A stretch of DNA of 6,147 nucleotides from an uncultured Clostridia bacterium (GTDB taxonomy: Bacteria; Bacillota; Clostridia; Oscillospirales; Oscillospiraceae). The number at the start of each line of letters is the position of its first letter. Within the stretch, counting starts at the first letter, position 1. Below, in pieces: positions 5,045 through 6,147 of this stretch. The notes under the pieces were generated by a model. The model saw only the letters and a program-made list of their open reading frames with translations. It searched no databases and was not told the origin of the DNA. Location of the stretch: positions 1 to 6,147 of the forward strand of contig CALCRH010000302.1 in assembly GCA_937894515.1 (NCBI GenBank), in the 5' to 3' direction. Made by a program: the position numbers and the translations under genes.

Positions 5045-5070
5045 CCTATAGGGGCGTTATATTATCAATA
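5045..5070 (-). repeat. 26-bp direct repeat, rep-distal copy
   Basis: This is an exact copy of 4963-4988. Here the palindrome is complete: CCCCTATAGGGG at 5043-5054. On the minus strand the terminator stem begins only 6 bases after the repeat. Confidence 0.8.
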
Positions 5071-5177
5071 CAGTCAGACAGATGAGTCTGTTCGACTTTC
5101 TTGATGACAACAAGGACGATGGCGGCGATGATGAATGATGCACTCTGGTGATCATCGTTATGCCGGTTGGAGGACAG

Positions 5178-5202
5178 CTATTCCGCAGTTTTCGCGAAAT
5201 AG
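5178..5202. promoter_or_regulatory. Imperfect 25-bp dyad upstream of peptide promoter, copy 2
   Basis: The arms are CTATTCCGC (5178-5186) and GCGAAATAG (5194-5202), pairing at 8 of 9 positions. Distance to TATACT is the same as in copy 1. Changes between the copies keep the symmetry. Confidence 0.5.
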
Positions 5203-5222
5203 CCACCGTCCATTCGCGGGAA

Positions 5223-5262
5223 TTGATAATGAACGATGCGCCGGCGTATGTTATACTATAAT
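5223..5262 (+). promoter_or_regulatory. Extended -10 promoter for the two-peptide operon
   Basis: TGTTATACT (5249-5257) overlaps TATAAT (5257-5262). TTGATA at 5223-5228 is a better -35 hexamer than in copy 1 but lies at the same long 23-bp spacing. The expected start is near 5264. Confidence 0.7.
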
Positions 5263-5263
5263 T

Positions 5264-5285
5264 GCAGGGGAGATCTTCCCCTCGC
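5264..5285 (+). promoter_or_regulatory. 5'-terminal leader hairpin, copy 2
   Basis: It has the same AGGGGA/TCCCCT stem with outer GC pairs and bulged C as 707-728. The loop is GATCT instead of GGTCT. Confidence 0.6.
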
Positions 5286-5298
5286 AAAACGAAATGAT

Positions 5299-5312
5299 CG
5301 GGACGCGTCCCG
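5299..5312. promoter_or_regulatory. Perfect 14-bp palindrome in leader, copy 2
   Basis: CGGGACGCGTCCCG is identical to 742-755 although the bases on both sides differ between copies (C/T before, C/G after). It ends 5 bases before the AAGGAG ribosome binding site. Confidence 0.55.
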
Positions 5313-5334
5313 GAAAGAAGGAGAAGGTGATTGT

Positions 5335-5550
5335 ATGTTATTTAATAATAAAAAGAATCTGCCGGAAGATAAGTCGTACCAGCCTATAGAGCTTTCACTT
5401 GATGATTTGGATCAGGTAACGGGAGGAGGCATGTCATTTGAAGAATACAATAGTAAGCTCATGCAGTTAAACCAGCAAAATTGGCCTTCAAGAGATGATT
5501 ATGTTGATGCCGTTAACAAATTAATAAAAGAATACCAGACTTCACAGTAA
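5335..5550 (+). CDS. Double-glycine leader peptide precursor 2
   Basis: This encodes 71 residues. ATG 5335 is preceded by AAGGAG (5318-5323) and AAGGTG (5324-5329). It aligns exactly with the start of the gene at 778 through the shared cassette, which fixes the start. The leader (1-31) ends in ELSLDDLDQVTGG, a classic double-glycine signal (L-S-x-x-x-L-x-x-V-x-G-G), with a Lys/Asn-rich N-terminus unlike precursors 1 and 3. A third Gly follows, so cleavage could be after residue 31 or 32. The core of about 40 residues (SFEEYNSKLMQLNQQNWPSRDDYVDAVNKLIKEYQ) is polar and predicted helical, without Cys. This resembles an unmodified helical bacteriocin or signalling peptide more than a ring-forming RiPP. 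It is followed after 19 bp by another precursor on the same transcript, which raises the option of a two-peptide system. Codon use is AT-richer than in the mobilization block. Confidence 0.82.
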   Translation: MLFNNKKNLPEDKSYQPIELSLDDLDQVTGGGMSFEEYNSKLMQLNQQNWPSRDDYVDAVNKLIKEYQTSQ

Positions 5551-5569
5551 AATAATTGGGGAATTGATT

Positions 5570-5770
5570 ATGTCAGAAGAGAAATTAAATGAACTTAAAG
5601 AAAAGGTAGCTAATCTGCAGGAAGAGTTAAAAGAACTTACTCCTGAGGAACTTGAGCAGGTGTGTGGTGGTCAAAGTCTGACCCAGCCAGGACATGTTCC
5701 TGGAACAAAGCCAGCAACAATTAAGATTGTTATGGGACCCGATGGAAAAATGATTACTGTCGTTGAATAA
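5570..5770 (+). CDS. Double-glycine leader peptide precursor 3
   Basis: This encodes 66 residues. ATG 5570 has a GGGGA ribosome binding site at 5558-5562; a TTG two codons earlier is not needed. The leader of 34 residues (LNELKEKVANLQEELKELTPEELEQVCGG) is clearly related to that of precursor 1, sharing the LN-x-LKE-x-V pattern and the ELTPEE-x-x-QV-x-GG end, but has Cys at position -3 instead of Ser. The core of 32 residues begins QSLTQPGHVPGTKPATIK and ends in MGPDGKMITVVE. It has several Pro and Gly and some Thr, but no Cys. It probably shares the promoter of the preceding peptide gene at a gap of 19 bp. Its relation to the distant precursor 1, and not to its neighbour, suggests shuffling of precursor genes behind a common promoter. 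Function of the mature product is unknown. Confidence 0.82.
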   Translation: MSEEKLNELKEKVANLQEELKELTPEELEQVCGGQSLTQPGHVPGTKPATIKIVMGPDGKMITVVE

Positions 5771-6146
5771 CAAAAACTATCAGGAAAGCCCTGCCAGTCT
5801 TTTGTTGAATATCAGGAAAAGCCCGGACGGGTACAATTTTTTTATGGTTAACAAAAGAGGAATGACAAATGAGAAAAGAAAATCGAAAAAGATTTTCAAA
5901 GGCATTGCAAAAGATTATATTAGTGACACTATGTGTTTTACTAACTTCTTGCGGAAAAAAGACTTCGTCAGAAGACTGGAAAGGTGTCTTTAAATTAGAC
6001 GGTACAATTCCCCATTCAGAAGCAGGCTTCATTTTGATTACATAACCAGTTGCGGCAAAAGTATAATAGTAGATTCCCAAATCATTTTTATAGGTCCAAA
6101 GAACACCTGCAGGGTCTGCTACTACAGGTGTGATTTTTCCATTCTG
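5754..6146 (-). CDS. Antisense open frame at right edge, partial, uncertain
   Basis: On the minus strand a frame is open from the window edge to about 5754. Its first 60 or so codons, 6146 down to about 5970, read like ordinary protein (KITPVVADPAGVLWTYKNDL, then IYYYTFAATGYVIKMKPASE). The later part runs antisense to the lipoprotein signal and peptide gene and is probably not coding. The true start, if any, lies beyond the window. No ribosome binding site or family motif was seen. It could be the end of a gene inverted or fused into this site. It conflicts with the lipoprotein call over about 5970-6045. Confidence 0.25.
   Translation of the reverse strand, partial: QNGKITPVVADPAGVLWTYKNDLGIYYYTFAATGYVIKMKPASEWGIVPSNLKTPFQSSDEVFFPQEVSKTHSVTNIIFCNAFENLFRFSFLICHSSFVNHKKIVPVRAFPDIQQKTGRAFLIVFVIQRQ
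5778..5824 (+). repeat. Short imperfect direct repeat after peptide operon
   Basis: TATCAGGAAAGCCC (5778-5791) recurs as TATCAGGAAAAGCCC (5810-5824) with one extra A. CCCG-GA-CGGG at 5822-5831, followed by a T-rich stretch (5837-5843), could be a weak terminator for the operon, but the stem is only 4-5 bp. Confidence 0.3.
5869..6045 (+). CDS. Small putative lipoprotein, possibly truncated
   Basis: This encodes 58 residues from ATG 5869, with GAGG at 5857-5860. The N-terminus is a textbook lipoprotein signal: a basic n-region (MRKENRKRFSKALQK), a hydrophobic stretch (IILVTLCVLL, 16-25) and the lipobox L-T-S-C with Cys28 as the lipidated residue. The mature part is only about 31 residues (GKKTSSEDWKGVFKLDGTIP onward) and stops at TAA 6043-6045. 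It follows the peptide operon by 98 bp on the same strand, where an immunity lipoprotein would be expected, but nothing else supports immunity. The 3' half overlaps an antisense frame that looks equally protein-like and continues to the window edge, so the gene may be cut by a rearrangement near 5990-6010. It was found by reading the frame directly and has no recognised family. Confidence 0.55.
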   Translation: MRKENRKRFSKALQKIILVTLCVLLTSCGKKTSSEDWKGVFKLDGTIPHSEAGFILIT

Positions 6147-6147
6147 A

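Larger units (their letters stand above)
4887..5177. other. Non-coding region upstream of rep, candidate replication or copy-control region
   Basis: No convincing gene lies here. It holds the rep ribosome binding site, a leader hairpin (4933-4953), two 26-bp direct repeats (4963-4988, 5045-5070) and a minus-strand terminator between them. Right of 5071 the sequence has only a 5-bp hairpin (CAGAC/GTCTG, 5076-5090) and an 18-codon acidic open frame from ATG 5082 to TGA (SLFDFLDDNKDDGGDDE) without a ribosome binding site. The position next to a Rep gene makes an origin or copy-control region plausible. Confidence 0.45.
5178..5334 (+). repeat. Peptide-gene upstream cassette, copy 2
   Basis: This is the second copy of the block at 621-777, gap-free at an offset of 4557 bp. 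The dyad, extended -10, 5' hairpin and 14-bp palindrome all keep their spacing. Most differences are isolated substitutions, largely transitions, outside the stems, which looks like divergence under constraint and not a very recent duplication. Confidence 0.93.

Noticed and set aside
4963..5070. CRISPR-like array
   Set aside because: Only two repeat units with one spacer, and the spacer is a terminator hairpin; no cas genes.
5082..5138. Short acidic open frame (18 codons) right of the 26-bp repeat
   Set aside because: No ribosome binding site and too short to judge; may be the relic of a gene end, so only mentioned in the non-coding region.
5869..5952. Peptide pheromone hidden in the lipoprotein signal, as in enterococcal cAD1-type signals
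   Set aside because: The hydrophobic segment allows it in principle, but nothing in the window (no receptor or inhibitor gene) supports it.
5763..5993. 76-codon open frame overlapping the end of precursor 3
   Set aside because: Needs a TTG start inside the preceding gene and its second half is out of frame with the well-supported lipoprotein signal peptide.

Overview
The window looks like accessory DNA from a Gram-positive-type anaerobe, most likely Bacillota. The reasons are strong AAGGAG-type ribosome binding sites, double-glycine peptide leaders, a lipoprotein signal and a small mobilizable-plasmid backbone. The genus cannot be told. GC looks moderate in the mobilization block and clearly lower from about 5340 to the right edge.

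Layout from left to right: (1) 1-605, the broken 3' end of an IS3-family transposase with an unusual helical C-terminal extension. (2) 621-1090, a complete one-gene unit: upstream dyad, extended -10 promoter, structured leader, a 63-residue double-glycine peptide precursor with a Gly/aromatic core, and a strong terminator. (3) 1094-4886, a mobilization and replication block. It holds a MobQ/RSF1010-type relaxase on the minus strand, an RSF1010-like oriT with overlapping divergent promoters, a MobC-like protein on the plus strand, an HTH/coiled-coil protein on the minus strand and an AEP-type primase/replication protein on the minus strand. (4) 4887-5177, non-coding DNA with hairpins, two 26-bp direct repeats and a minus-strand terminator. 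(5) 5178-5770, a second copy of the same upstream dyad, promoter and leader cassette, now driving two further double-glycine peptide genes. (6) 5869-6147, a start with a lipoprotein signal peptide, overlapped by an antisense open frame that runs off the edge.

The main observation is that a stretch of about 157 bp (621-777 and 5178-5334) is present twice at a constant offset of 4557 bp with no gaps. It contains everything up to the start codon, while the coding sequences downstream differ. It therefore behaves as a portable expression cassette for secreted double-glycine peptides. The two copies flank the whole mobilization/replication block, so recombination between them would release or insert a circle of about 4.56 kb carrying oriT, relaxase, MobC, Rep and one peptide gene. 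No modification enzyme, peptidase-transporter or immunity gene is recognisable here, so maturation and export machinery would have to lie elsewhere.
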